This document shows, in pieces, positions 41,651 to 49,985 of a stretch of DNA of 64,000 nucleotides. The stretch's first letter is position 1, and each line of letters begins with the position of its first letter. The DNA comes from Streptomyces filamentosus (GTDB lineage Bacteria > Actinomycetota > Actinomycetes > Streptomycetales > Streptomycetaceae), in assembly GCF_014654895.1 (NCBI RefSeq), contig NZ_BNBE01000002.1, positions 1,612,001 to 1,676,000 of the forward strand. The letters run 5' to 3'. A program made the translations under genes and the position numbers. The notes beneath the pieces are model-generated. The model searched no databases and was not told the origin of the DNA. It saw only the letters and a list, made by a program, of their open reading frames with translations.

Positions 41651-43024
41651 TCAGGATCCGGTCGGCCGGTACCGGTCGAACATGGGCCCGTACGCGGTCA
41701 GCGCGGCGTCGCGCTCCAGGAGCGGGTAGTCCAGGAGCTTCTCGACGATGCGGTGCTCGGCGAGGAGTCGCTCGGCCTGCTGGAGCAGGACGGTGTCGCC
41801 GAGCTCGGTCAGGTGGACCCCGTCACTCCACAGGGCGGCCGGCTCGCCGGTCAGGTACCGCGCGGCGGCGGTGAACGGGCCCCACACGTCCAGGAACTGC
41901 GCGCCGTGCTCGGCGGCCGCAGCCCGGGCGGCCGCGTTGTAGCGGGCGAGCTCCTGGTTCATCGCGGTGACGGTGTCAGGGTCCTCTACGGGGCCGAACG
42001 GCGTCTCGGAGACGACGACGATCCGGCGGGTGTAGCCGCTGAGCTGGCCGAGCATGGCGTTCAGGTGCCGGGTGTACTCGTCGAGGTCGACCGCCTCGGC
42101 GGTCCTGCCCTGGAAGTGGCGCCAGACGTCGTTGATGCCGCAGCCGAGGAACACGAGATCGTAGTCGGTGCCGGTGGTGGCCCGGTCGGCTTCGACGATC
42201 TTGGCGATGTCGCGGCTGGTGGCGCCGCCCTCTCCGTGGTTGTGGATGTCGAAGGCGATGTGCGGCCAGGCGGCGCGCAGGGAGAGACGAGCCAGGCGGT
42301 GGACCCAGCCGCGCTGGACCCAGCCTTCGACGGTGACCTTGGAGCCGATCTCGGGCAGGTTCGCCTGGGTGGTCATCTGCGCGTTGACGGCCTCCAGGTG
42401 CTCCATGATCGAGGTGCCGAAGAAGCCGACGGTCAGGGTGCGGGGCTCTTCGCGCGGCGCGGGTGCACCGTCGAAGGTGCGGCGGGAGGTGGCCGGGACG
42501 CCGGTGGCGACGGTGTCGGGGGCGATGCTGTGGGACACCATCGCGTTCGCGCCGACCAGCGCGTTCGCCCCGATGCGGACGCCGGCGGTGACGGTGACCT
42601 TGTTGGAGAGGATCGCGCCGGGTTCGATGATGATCGGGGCGGCCTCGAACCCGGAGGCCCAGGGCACCAGCTGTCCGGTGGGCACGTGTTCGGCGGTGCG
42701 GGCACGGTGGTTGTGGTCGTGCAGGTCGACCATGTTCGACAGCGCCGCGCCGGTGCCGATGCGGATGCCGGCCATGGCGGAGATGAAGGTGTGCTCTCCT
42801 ATGGCGACGTCGTCGCCGATGGCGACGGTGGCGCCGCGGTGGACCTGGATGGTGGAGCCGCGGCGGATCGAGACCCGGTTGCCAAGGGTCAGGTGGGCGC
42901 CGGGGTCGATCTCGACCTGGAGGTCGTCGGGCAGGTCGCAGTCGTCGCCGAGGGTGAGTGCCGGGCCGTGCTCGGCACGCAGCCGCTCGGCCGCGGACGG
43001 GCGGGGCTCAGTCGTACTGGTCAT
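41651..43024 (-). CDS. left-handed beta-helix (hexapeptide) domain / SGNH hydrolase-like fusion
   Basis: A 457-residue protein. Residues about 25-190 are hexapeptide repeats of the acyltransferase type (GAHLTLGNRVSIRRG, ATVAIGDDVAIGEHTFIS, GAILSNKVTVTAGVRIGANA, ALVGANAMV). Residues about 215-440 are an SGNH/GDSL-type fold with block I GFFGTSIMEHL (GTS instead of GDS), block III GCGINDVWR (GxND) and block V DGVHLTELG (DxxH). One half may transfer an acyl group and the other remove or transfer it; both could act on a sugar. Gene order places it between carbamoyltransferase and heptose genes. The domain calls are good; the reaction is unknown. Confidence 0.87.
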   Translation of the reverse strand: MTSTTEPRPSAAERLRAEHGPALTLGDDCDLPDDLQVEIDPGAHLTLGNRVSIRRGSTIQVHRGATVAIGDDVAIGEHTFISAMAGIRIGTGAALSNMVDLHDHNHRARTAEHVPTGQLVPWASGFEAAPIIIEPGAILSNKVTVTAGVRIGANALVGANAMVSHSIAPDTVATGVPATSRRTFDGAPAPREEPRTLTVGFFGTSIMEHLEAVNAQMTTQANLPEIGSKVTVEGWVQRGWVHRLARLSLRAAWPHIAFDIHNHGEGGATSRDIAKIVEADRATTGTDYDLVFLGCGINDVWRHFQGRTAEAVDLDEYTRHLNAMLGQLSGYTRRIVVVSETPFGPVEDPDTVTAMNQELARYNAAARAAAAEHGAQFLDVWGPFTAAARYLTGEPAALWSDGVHLTELGDTVLLQQAERLLAEHRIVEKLLDYPLLERDAALTAYGPMFDRYRPTGS

Positions 43025-43106
43025 CGCAGGATCTCGGTCCTTCGTTTGGCGGGGGTGGCCGGGGCCGGACTCAACGTACCGGCAGTGAGCGGGTGATGTC
43101 GGACAG

Positions 43107-44840
43107 TCAGTTGCGGCCTTCCTTGCGGACGAGGAACGGGCCGATGGCGAGGGCGTCGAGCGGGCCGGCGGCGAACGTCGCGATGGCATCGCGCGGGGTG
43201 CACACGATCGGCTCGGCCTCGTGGTTGAAGGAGGTGTTCAGCAGCGCGGGCGGGCGGCCGGTCTGGACGGCGAACGAGGCGAGCAGCGCGGCGTAGGGGT
43301 CGGTGTCGTCGCGGGCGACGGTCTGCGGGCGCAGCGTGCCGTCGGTGTGCACGGCGGCCGGGATGGCTGTGCGGGCGGTGGCGGTGGCCTGCCGGGCGAC
43401 GATCATGAACAGGTGCGGGGTGCTCGTGCCGATCAGGTCGGGTGCGGCCTCGTCCAGGAGTACCGGGGCGAGCGGGCGCCACGGTTCACGGTGCTTGACG
43501 TGGTCGTTGATGTGGTCGCGGGTGTTCGTGTGGCGGGGGTCGGCGAGGATACTGCGGCGGCCGAGCGCGCGGGGACCGGCTTCCATGCGGCCCTGGAACC
43601 AGCCGATGGTACGCCCGAGCGCGATTTGCCCGGCGGCGACGGTCGGCAGGTCGTCGCCGTGGTCTCGGTAGGGCAGGCCGTAGTCGTCCAGGAGGGCGCG
43701 GATGGTGCCCGGGGTGAAGGCGGGCCCGAGGGCGGCGCTGGTCATCGCCGGACCGGGGAGGGTGAGGTCGCCGCGGCGCAGCGCGACCTCGAGCGCCGCG
43801 CCGATGGCGCATCCGGCGTCTCCGGCGGCCGGCTGCACGAACAGCTCCTTGACGCCGCGCAGTTGGGCGAGGCGGCCGTTGGCGGAGCAGTTCAGTCCGA
43901 CGCCGCCCGCGATGCACAGCCGGGTGGTGCCGGTGGCGGCGAGTGCTTCGCGGGCCAGCTCGGTCAGGCACTGCTCCAGCAGGCGCTGCGCCGAGGCGGC
44001 GAGGTCGGCGTGCTCGGTCCGGTAGCCGGTCTCCGGGATGATCCGGCCGCCGGTGTAGGTGCGGGCGCGGCGGTGGGGCGGGATGCCGAGGTCGGTGTAC
44101 GCGGTCGCGTAGGCGGTCTTGAGGCGGCGGTAGTAGCGCAGGTCGGTGTACTGGTCGTCGACGCTTTCGTCGGGGCGGATGCCGTAGCGGGACAGGTCCA
44201 GGTGGTAGCCGCCGGCGCGGGGGGTGAGGAAGTCGAGGGTGTAGCGGTCGGGGTTGCCGTAGCCGGCCAGGCCCATGAGCTTGCCGGAGCTGGTCCAGTC
44301 GCCGAGGCCGAGGTGTTCGGCGACGGTCTCGTAGAACCAGCCCAGCGACTGGGAGAAGGGGAACTGGCGCAGGACCTTGAGCCCGTTGGTGGTGCCGTGG
44401 GCGAGGGTGGCCGAGACGCCGTCGCCGGAGCCGTCGACCACCAGGACGGCGGCCTCGTCGAAGCCGCTGGGGTGGAAGGCGGAGGCGGCGTGCGCGAGGT
44501 GGTGCTCGACTACGGTGACCTGCCGGGGCCGGTGGTGGCCGAACAGGGCGGGGTCGAGGAGTTCGGCGATCAGCTCGGCGTCCGTGCAGATCTCGCTCGG
44601 GGTGGGCCAGGTCGGGTTGAAGGCGATGGCGATCTCGTCAACCTGGTCCAGGGTGATGCCGGCCTCGGACAGGCAGTAGGCCGCGGCCACCGCGCAGGAG
44701 CGGGAGTCCTTGTGGTGCTTGCGGCGGGAGAAGCGCTCCTCCTCGGCGAAGGCGACCACCTTCCCGTCGATGACCAGGCAGGCGGAGGCATCGTGGTAGT
44801 ACGGGCCGCCCAGCCCCAGCACGATGGCCAACAGGATCAC
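43107..44840 (-). CDS. O-carbamoyltransferase (TobZ/NovN/CmcH family)
   Basis: A 577-residue two-domain enzyme. The N-terminal Kae1/YrdC-like domain has LGLGGPYYHDASACLV, FAEEERFSRRKH, EHHLAHAASAFHPSGF and VVDGSGDGVSATLA; TSSGKLMGLAGYG and GGVGLNCSANG follow. The C-terminal domain has FQGRMEAGPRALGRRSIL, the hallmark of antibiotic carbamoyltransferases, and LNTSFNHEAEPIV. These make carbamoyl-AMP from carbamoyl phosphate and ATP and transfer it to a sugar or cephem hydroxyl (tobramycin, novobiocin, cephamycin). Here the heptose is the obvious candidate acceptor. GTG 44840 is a weakly supported start. Confidence 0.94.
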   Translation of the reverse strand: MILLAIVLGLGGPYYHDASACLVIDGKVVAFAEEERFSRRKHHKDSRSCAVAAAYCLSEAGITLDQVDEIAIAFNPTWPTPSEICTDAELIAELLDPALFGHHRPRQVTVVEHHLAHAASAFHPSGFDEAAVLVVDGSGDGVSATLAHGTTNGLKVLRQFPFSQSLGWFYETVAEHLGLGDWTSSGKLMGLAGYGNPDRYTLDFLTPRAGGYHLDLSRYGIRPDESVDDQYTDLRYYRRLKTAYATAYTDLGIPPHRRARTYTGGRIIPETGYRTEHADLAASAQRLLEQCLTELAREALAATGTTRLCIAGGVGLNCSANGRLAQLRGVKELFVQPAAGDAGCAIGAALEVALRRGDLTLPGPAMTSAALGPAFTPGTIRALLDDYGLPYRDHGDDLPTVAAGQIALGRTIGWFQGRMEAGPRALGRRSILADPRHTNTRDHINDHVKHREPWRPLAPVLLDEAAPDLIGTSTPHLFMIVARQATATARTAIPAAVHTDGTLRPQTVARDDTDPYAALLASFAVQTGRPPALLNTSFNHEAEPIVCTPRDAIATFAAGPLDALAIGPFLVRKEGRN

Positions 44841-44901
44841 ATCCTTCTCTTCACGTTCCGGTCCGTCGCCGGGGCGTCGCGGCCGGACGGTGCGGGGGTG
44901 G

Positions 44902-46071
44902 TCAGTTCAGGTGGTCGAGGGTCGCCTTGAGGACGGCCGAAGGGTCGATGGTGTCCATGCAGCCGCCGACGCCGCCGCAGGCGACCTGGTGGGCGCACGG
45001 CGAGCACGGCAGCGTCGAGCGCAGCGCGGTGATGTTCGTGACGTGCTTGGGGATGACCTCGGCGCCGTTGGACGGTCCGAGCAGCAGCACGGTCGGCCGG
45101 TCGTGGGCGAGCGCGAGGTGGAAGCCGAAGGAGTCACCGGTCACGACGACGTCGACGAGGCCCGGCAGCGCGGAGGCTTCCTCCAGGGTGAGCGGCGCGT
45201 ACGCCACCCGCGTCTCGTCGGCGCCGCGCATCCGCAGGTGCCGCACCAGCGCCTCGCAGGCCGCCCGGTCGGTCGGGCCGCCCAGGATCGCCAGCTGCGC
45301 CCCGTGGTCCAGGAGCGCGTCGGCGAGGTCGGCCCAGTGACGCTGGGGCCACAGCTTCGTGGGCAGCGACCCTCCCAGGTTCAGGCACACTCGCGGCCCG
45401 GTGCGCTGCCCGAGCAGCCCGGCCGCCCTCCGCCGCGCCTCCTCCGGCACCTTCAGGACGTACGGCTCGCCGGCGTAGGTGTATCCGGCGACGGCGAAGT
45501 ACAGCTCCGTCCAGGTCTGTTCGTTGGTGAGAGTTCGGTAGTCGTTCCAGGTGTTCTGCCGGAAGAACTGCTGCGCGGCCTGGCCCATCGCGTACAGGCC
45601 GTGGTGGGGTCCGCCGTAGGCGAGCCCGGCCTTGTGCCCGGCGTCGATCCGGTCGACCAGGGCCGCCGCCGACGGGGTCCGCTCGAAGGAGTACACGGCG
45701 TTGAAGCGGCGCGAGGGCAGCTGGGCGGCGGCCTCCCAGTCGTGGACGAGGACCTCGTCCACGTACGGGTTCATCCGCAGGATCGGAGCGTTCGCCTCGT
45801 CGACGAGCCAGGTGACGTGCGCGTGCGGGTGCTCGTCGCGGATCCGCTTGGGCAGCGGGGAGGCGATGAGCATGTCGCCGAGCAGGCCGAGCATCACGAT
45901 CAGCACCCGGTGATCGACCGGGTCGTGGTGCGGGCAGCCGTGGCACGGCCGCCAGTACCGGCACGGCATCCCGCCGGCGAAGTGCCGGCAGTCCGGCCGG
46001 ATCTCGAACGAGTCGGTGGTGTGGAGGGGGCCGAGGAAGGTGCCCTTGCCGGGGATCTGGGCGGGGATCAC
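44902..46071 (-). CDS. GT9-family heptosyltransferase
   Basis: A 389-residue GT-B glycosyltransferase. After an unusual N-terminal Cys/His cluster (DCRHFAGGMPC, RPCHGCPHHDP) comes VLIVMLGLLGDMLIASPLPK, the GT9 opening. LNLGGSLPTKLWPQRHWADL (the K-W-P/x-W donor region) and VVTGDSFGFHLALAHDRPTV with LLGPSN follow, as in LPS heptosyltransferases WaaC/WaaF. A second Cys cluster, CSPCAHQVACGGVGGC, lies near the C terminus. GT9 enzymes use ADP-heptose, and this operon makes it. GTG 46071 overlaps the PLP-enzyme stop. Confidence 0.9.
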   Translation of the reverse strand: MIPAQIPGKGTFLGPLHTTDSFEIRPDCRHFAGGMPCRYWRPCHGCPHHDPVDHRVLIVMLGLLGDMLIASPLPKRIRDEHPHAHVTWLVDEANAPILRMNPYVDEVLVHDWEAAAQLPSRRFNAVYSFERTPSAAALVDRIDAGHKAGLAYGGPHHGLYAMGQAAQQFFRQNTWNDYRTLTNEQTWTELYFAVAGYTYAGEPYVLKVPEEARRRAAGLLGQRTGPRVCLNLGGSLPTKLWPQRHWADLADALLDHGAQLAILGGPTDRAACEALVRHLRMRGADETRVAYAPLTLEEASALPGLVDVVVTGDSFGFHLALAHDRPTVLLLGPSNGAEVIPKHVTNITALRSTLPCSPCAHQVACGGVGGCMDTIDPSAVLKATLDHLN

Positions 46072-47357
46072 GCGGCGCCGCCGATCCCGGCCGCGGCGAG
46101 CGCGACGCGCAGCACCCGCTCCCCCGGCCCCGTCTCCGGCGCCAGCGCTTCGGCCAGGGCGCGGGTGCGAGCCTCGGTGGCGGCCGGGTCCTGGCCGTCG
46201 CGCAGCACCGCGGTGAACACCTCGGCCAGCTCGTCGATGCCGTCCTCGCGCATCCCGGCCCAGGTGAGCTCCTGCACGCCCAGGCGCAGCCCGGCCGGTG
46301 CGGTGATGTGCGGCAGCGGGATCGCGTTGACGACGATCCCGGCCTCGAAGAGGCGGCGGGAGGCTTCCTCGGCGTCCATGAGCGGGGCGATGTCGATCCA
46401 CAGCTGGTGGCAGTCGGTGAACCCGGACTTCTCCCCGCACACCGTGAACCCGCGCCCGGCCAGCGCCGCGCCCAGCCGGCGGGCGTTCGCGACGGTGGCG
46501 TGCGCGTACGCCCGGCCGCGGGCGTCCATCTCGGCGGCGGCCACGGCCAGGGCGACCACGTCGGCCGGGTGGTGGTGGGAGACGAAGTGTGAGGCGTGCT
46601 CGTCCAGCCGGGCCGCGAGGCCGGCGTCGTTGGTGGCCAGCAGGCCCTTGTGCGGGCCAGGGTAGGTCTTGTGGGTGGAGCCGCCCAGGGTGTCGGCGCC
46701 CTCGGCGAGCGGGTTCTGCCAGGCGCCGCCGGCGATCAGGCCCAGGGTGTGCGAGGCGTCGTAGTGGATCACCGTCTCGGGGCCGACGACCTCCCGCAGA
46801 CCCTGAAGGTCCACGGGGAACAGGCACATGAAGGCGTCCAGGTACACCAGCTCCGGGCGCGGCCCGGTACCGAGGCGGCGGGCGAGGGCGTCGAAGTCGA
46901 GGGTGCAGGTGGCCGGGTCGACGGGGAGGTCCTTCATCTGCAGGCCCAGGCGGGTGCCGATGAAGCGGGTCGAGCCGTGGCCGCCGTCGCGCTCGGCCAG
47001 GTTGTAGGCGACCGTCCACGGTTTCGCCAGCGCCGAGAGCGCCGCGGTCAGCGCGGACACCCCGGACACGGGCTTGAGGTTCACGAAGTCGGCGCCCAGC
47101 TGCGCGCCGAGCCGTGCGGCCGCGGCGTGCTCGATGTCGACGAGGTCCTGGCGGCCCGGCCACGCCCAGTTCTCGCTGCCGTCCTCGGGGCCGGGGAAGG
47201 CGTAGCGGACGGCGGCGTCCATCAGGTGCGGGAGGCGGGCGGCCAGCGACAGCCGGTTCTCACTGGGCACCAGGTGCAGCCGGTGCCGGCCGGCCGCATG
47301 GTGGGCGGCCGCCTGGCTGAGCGCGGCGAGGGCGTCGACGGGAGGGGTGCGGGTCAT
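46068..47357 (-). CDS. SHMT-like PLP enzyme (possible beta-hydroxy-amino-acid transaldolase)
   Basis: A 429-residue fold-type I PLP enzyme of the serine hydroxymethyltransferase family. It has HLVPSENRLS near the N terminus, NLKPVSGVSALTAAL, VIHYDASHTLGLIAGG (PLP-pyridine Asp and following His) and the Schiff-base Lys in GGSTHKTYPGPHKGLL; GLRLGVQELTWAGM is the carboxylate-binding Arg region. Housekeeping SHMT is similar in length, but dedicated homologues in nucleoside and other natural-product clusters (LipK, AbmH, ObiH types) act as threonine transaldolases on an aldehyde. The secondary-metabolism setting favours that reading; the sequence alone does not prove it. ATGA overlap with the P450. 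Confidence 0.85.
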   Translation of the reverse strand: MTRTPPVDALAALSQAAAHHAAGRHRLHLVPSENRLSLAARLPHLMDAAVRYAFPGPEDGSENWAWPGRQDLVDIEHAAAARLGAQLGADFVNLKPVSGVSALTAALSALAKPWTVAYNLAERDGGHGSTRFIGTRLGLQMKDLPVDPATCTLDFDALARRLGTGPRPELVYLDAFMCLFPVDLQGLREVVGPETVIHYDASHTLGLIAGGAWQNPLAEGADTLGGSTHKTYPGPHKGLLATNDAGLAARLDEHASHFVSHHHPADVVALAVAAAEMDARGRAYAHATVANARRLGAALAGRGFTVCGEKSGFTDCHQLWIDIAPLMDAEEASRRLFEAGIVVNAIPLPHITAPAGLRLGVQELTWAGMREDGIDELAEVFTAVLRDGQDPAATEARTRALAEALAPETGPGERVLRVALAAAGIGGAA

Positions 47358-48646
47358 GAAACGGACTCCAGGGCGAACGGCAGCGGATCGATGGGGGCCT
47401 TGGCGGGCCGGAAGCTGATCCGGTCCGGGGGGCCGGCGGGCAGGCTCGGGAGCCCCCGCTGCAGAGCGCAGGCCATGACGCCCAGAGCCATCAGCTCGGC
47501 GAGCGGCCGGCCCAGGCACGCGTGCGCGCCCCCGCCGAACGCCCACAGCCGCGAGGCGCTGGCCTGCCCGGCCAGGAACCGGCCCGGCCAGAACCGCCGG
47601 GGCCGCGGGAATGCCTCGGGATCGAAGTGCCCGGCCGACGGGGAGTAGGCCACCCGTGTGCCCGCCTCGATCCGGTGACCGGCCAACGTGAGAGGGCAGA
47701 CCGCCTCCCGCATCGACAGCAGGTTCGGCGCGTGCAGACGCAGGCATTCGGCGAGCACCGACCGGAGCACCGGCAGCCCGTCGCGCGCCACCAGCCGGTC
47801 CGGATCGGCGGCCACCGTGCGGGCCTCGGCCGCCGCGAGCTCGGCGTGCTCGCGATGGCCGGCCAGCTCCACCAGGCACCAGGTGAGCAGGCTCGCCGTC
47901 GTCTCCCGCGCGGCGATCAGCAGCGCCAGCAGATGGTCCTCCAACGGCCCCGCCTCGGCCGGGGCGTCCGCGAACACCGCCACCAGCCCGGCAAGCGCCG
48001 TCCCGCCCGGCGCACCCCCGGCGGCCCGGCGGGCGAACAGGTCATGCAGGTCCCGGCGGGCCGACCGGCCGGCCCAGTACCGGCGGTCCGCGTACCGGGC
48101 CGGGCCCGGCGGTGCGCCGGTCGCCGCAACGAACTCCTCGAAGGCGGCGGCGAACCGCGCCGCGTCCGCCTCCCCGGGGATGATGCCGAGCAGGACGCGG
48201 GCGCTCATCGCCCCGGTGAGCTCGCGCACCTGCCCGTGCAGATCCGCGGTGCCGTGCAGCGCCCACCGGTCGGTGGCCGGGCCGATCACGTCCAGCAGGG
48301 ACGGCACGTAGCCGGGCAGCGCCCGGCCGGACAGCGCGGGGCGCAGCCGGCGGCGGGCCTCGCCGTGGCCGTCCGCGGCGAGGTTGAACAGGGCGTGGCC
48401 GAACAGGTCGTGCACCAGTGGGGTGTTGAGCACCTCCAGGCGGCTGCGCTCGGCCGCGAACAGCTCGCCCAGCCCGGCCCAGGTGCCGACCAGCACGGTC
48501 TCCTCGCCGTCAACGGGCATGCGGAAGACGGGCCCGTGGCGGCGATGCCCCTCGTCCAGCACGCCGAGCGGGTCGGCGGTGAAGCCGTCCGCCGGATGCC
48601 GCGGGAGTACGGCCGCGGGGGTCGGCGCGGTGTGCTGGTCAGACAC
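47354..48646 (-). CDS. cytochrome P450
   Basis: A 430-residue soluble P450. The heme-binding loop is WAFGGGAHACLGRPLA (FxxGxxxCxG), the K-helix ExxR is LAECLRLHAP, and the I-helix reads LIAARETTASLLTW. Start GTG 48646 overlaps the radical SAM stop by eight bases, and the end overlaps the PLP gene start. No ferredoxin gene is visible nearby. It is likely to hydroxylate or oxidatively modify the operon's product. Confidence 0.95.
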   Translation of the reverse strand: MSDQHTAPTPAAVLPRHPADGFTADPLGVLDEGHRRHGPVFRMPVDGEETVLVGTWAGLGELFAAERSRLEVLNTPLVHDLFGHALFNLAADGHGEARRRLRPALSGRALPGYVPSLLDVIGPATDRWALHGTADLHGQVRELTGAMSARVLLGIIPGEADAARFAAAFEEFVAATGAPPGPARYADRRYWAGRSARRDLHDLFARRAAGGAPGGTALAGLVAVFADAPAEAGPLEDHLLALLIAARETTASLLTWCLVELAGHREHAELAAAEARTVAADPDRLVARDGLPVLRSVLAECLRLHAPNLLSMREAVCPLTLAGHRIEAGTRVAYSPSAGHFDPEAFPRPRRFWPGRFLAGQASASRLWAFGGGAHACLGRPLAELMALGVMACALQRGLPSLPAGPPDRISFRPAKAPIDPLPFALESVS

Positions 48647-49754
48647 CGGCGCGCTCCAGGGCGTTGAGCTGCTGCGCTGCGCGGGCCGTGATGGCGGCGT
48701 GGTCGAGGGCGGTCACCTTCAGCGGCGGCCGGCAGGAGCAGTCCGCGGGCAGGTCGCCGGCGTCGCCGCTCTCCCCGAACCGCATCAGCGCGTCGACGAC
48801 CTTGTCGGCGCAGGCCGGGCAGGCGTCGGGGAAGACCGACTCGAAGTCGGTGCCGCGCAGGTTCACGCACGCCACCCGCACCGCGAGCCGCTCGTGGACC
48901 CGGCGTACCGCCTCCACCACCGTCCACAGGTTCGGCGGCGTGTACTGGCCGGCCTGCCACAGCTCCCAGGCCACCGTGTGGCGTGAGACCCGCGTGGGGC
49001 ACAGCGTCATCCCGCGCACGCCGAGCCCGGTCAGGTAGTCCACCGACTTGACGACGTCGGTGACCGCCTCGCCCTCGCTCAGGAACGGCGGTTTGATCAG
49101 CAGGTAAATCTTCGGGTCGACCCCGAGGCCGGCCATCACCGACAGGGCCCGCTCGAAGGACTTCTGGGAGATGCGGGTGTTCACCAGCGTCTCGCGCACC
49201 AGCTCGTCGGCGGACTGCAGGCCGATCCCGATCTCCAGCCGCACCCCGCCGAGCGCCTTGACGAAGGGGGCCAGCACCGGCTCGGTGACGAACTGCGGCA
49301 GCGACTCGACCACGAGGTGCTTGACCCCGGCCGCCGCTACCAGACGGGCGATCTCCACCTGGACGTCGCGGGGGATCTCCTTCGGGGCGAAGAACGACCC
49401 GTCGTTGTAGAGGGAGAGGACCTCGTACGCGGGCTCGTCCTGCGTCCGCGTCAGGGTGCGCCGCACCTGGTCCAGCAGGCTCTCGCTCGAGGAGCCGTCG
49501 TCGAGGCCGTAGTTGTTGAAGTTGGTGAACGGGCACATCGTGCACGTCGGCACGCTGCACCCGCCCGACATGACGATGACCTTCTTGCGGCCCACCAGCT
49601 CGCCCCCGGGCAGCCGGATCTTGTCGTAGTCGGTGAACCGCGGCTCGGCCGGCTTGATCTGGGTGCCGGCGGTACGCAGTCGCAGGGACAGGTCACCGAT
49701 CCGCCGGCGCAGATCGCGCACCTGTATCGGCGTATCGGACGCGTGCTCGGGCAT
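48639..49754 (-). CDS. radical SAM enzyme with CX4CX2C cluster motif
   Basis: A 371-residue protein. The cluster motif is SGGCSVPTCTMCPFTN, which spaces the Cys as CX4CX2C and not CX3CX2C. Later motifs are YNDGSFFAPKEIP, HLVVESLPQFV, LEIGIGLQSAD (SAM-binding) and KIYLLIKPPFLSEGEA. Four further Cys occur near the C terminus (DACPACADKV and ADCSCRPP), which may hold another cluster. I associate the GC-x4-CTMC signature with the archaeosine-synthase-like radical SAM group, from memory only. ATG 49754 has GAGGGGAC upstream. First gene of the heptose operon. Confidence 0.88.
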   Translation of the reverse strand: MPEHASDTPIQVRDLRRRIGDLSLRLRTAGTQIKPAEPRFTDYDKIRLPGGELVGRKKVIVMSGGCSVPTCTMCPFTNFNNYGLDDGSSSESLLDQVRRTLTRTQDEPAYEVLSLYNDGSFFAPKEIPRDVQVEIARLVAAAGVKHLVVESLPQFVTEPVLAPFVKALGGVRLEIGIGLQSADELVRETLVNTRISQKSFERALSVMAGLGVDPKIYLLIKPPFLSEGEAVTDVVKSVDYLTGLGVRGMTLCPTRVSRHTVAWELWQAGQYTPPNLWTVVEAVRRVHERLAVRVACVNLRGTDFESVFPDACPACADKVVDALMRFGESGDAGDLPADCSCRPPLKVTALDHAAITARAAQQLNALERAGV

Positions 49755-49985
49755 GAAGAGTCCCCTCGTTCCCCGGTCGGCAAGTCGGGCGTGCGCGCGG
49801 ACCGGAGGCGCGGCGCGGCCGTCACGAAACCCCTCAAGGAGACCGGGAGATGCCGACGGCGGGAAGACCGCCTCGCGCTTGTCCGGCCGCCTTTCAGGGC
49901 GGACACCGAAAGTAGCGGCGCATTTACTCATGGGGTTCACCGTGGTGAACCCTCGTCTGTCCGCGGCGCGCTGCGGCGGCGTGGT

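Noticed and set aside
38042..49754. Bleomycin-type sugar cassette (carbamoyltransferase plus glycosyltransferase)
   Set aside because: The nucleotide-sugar genes are of GmhA/HldE/GmhB/HldD type and no NRPS genes are present, so the resemblance is limited to the carbamoyltransferase theme.
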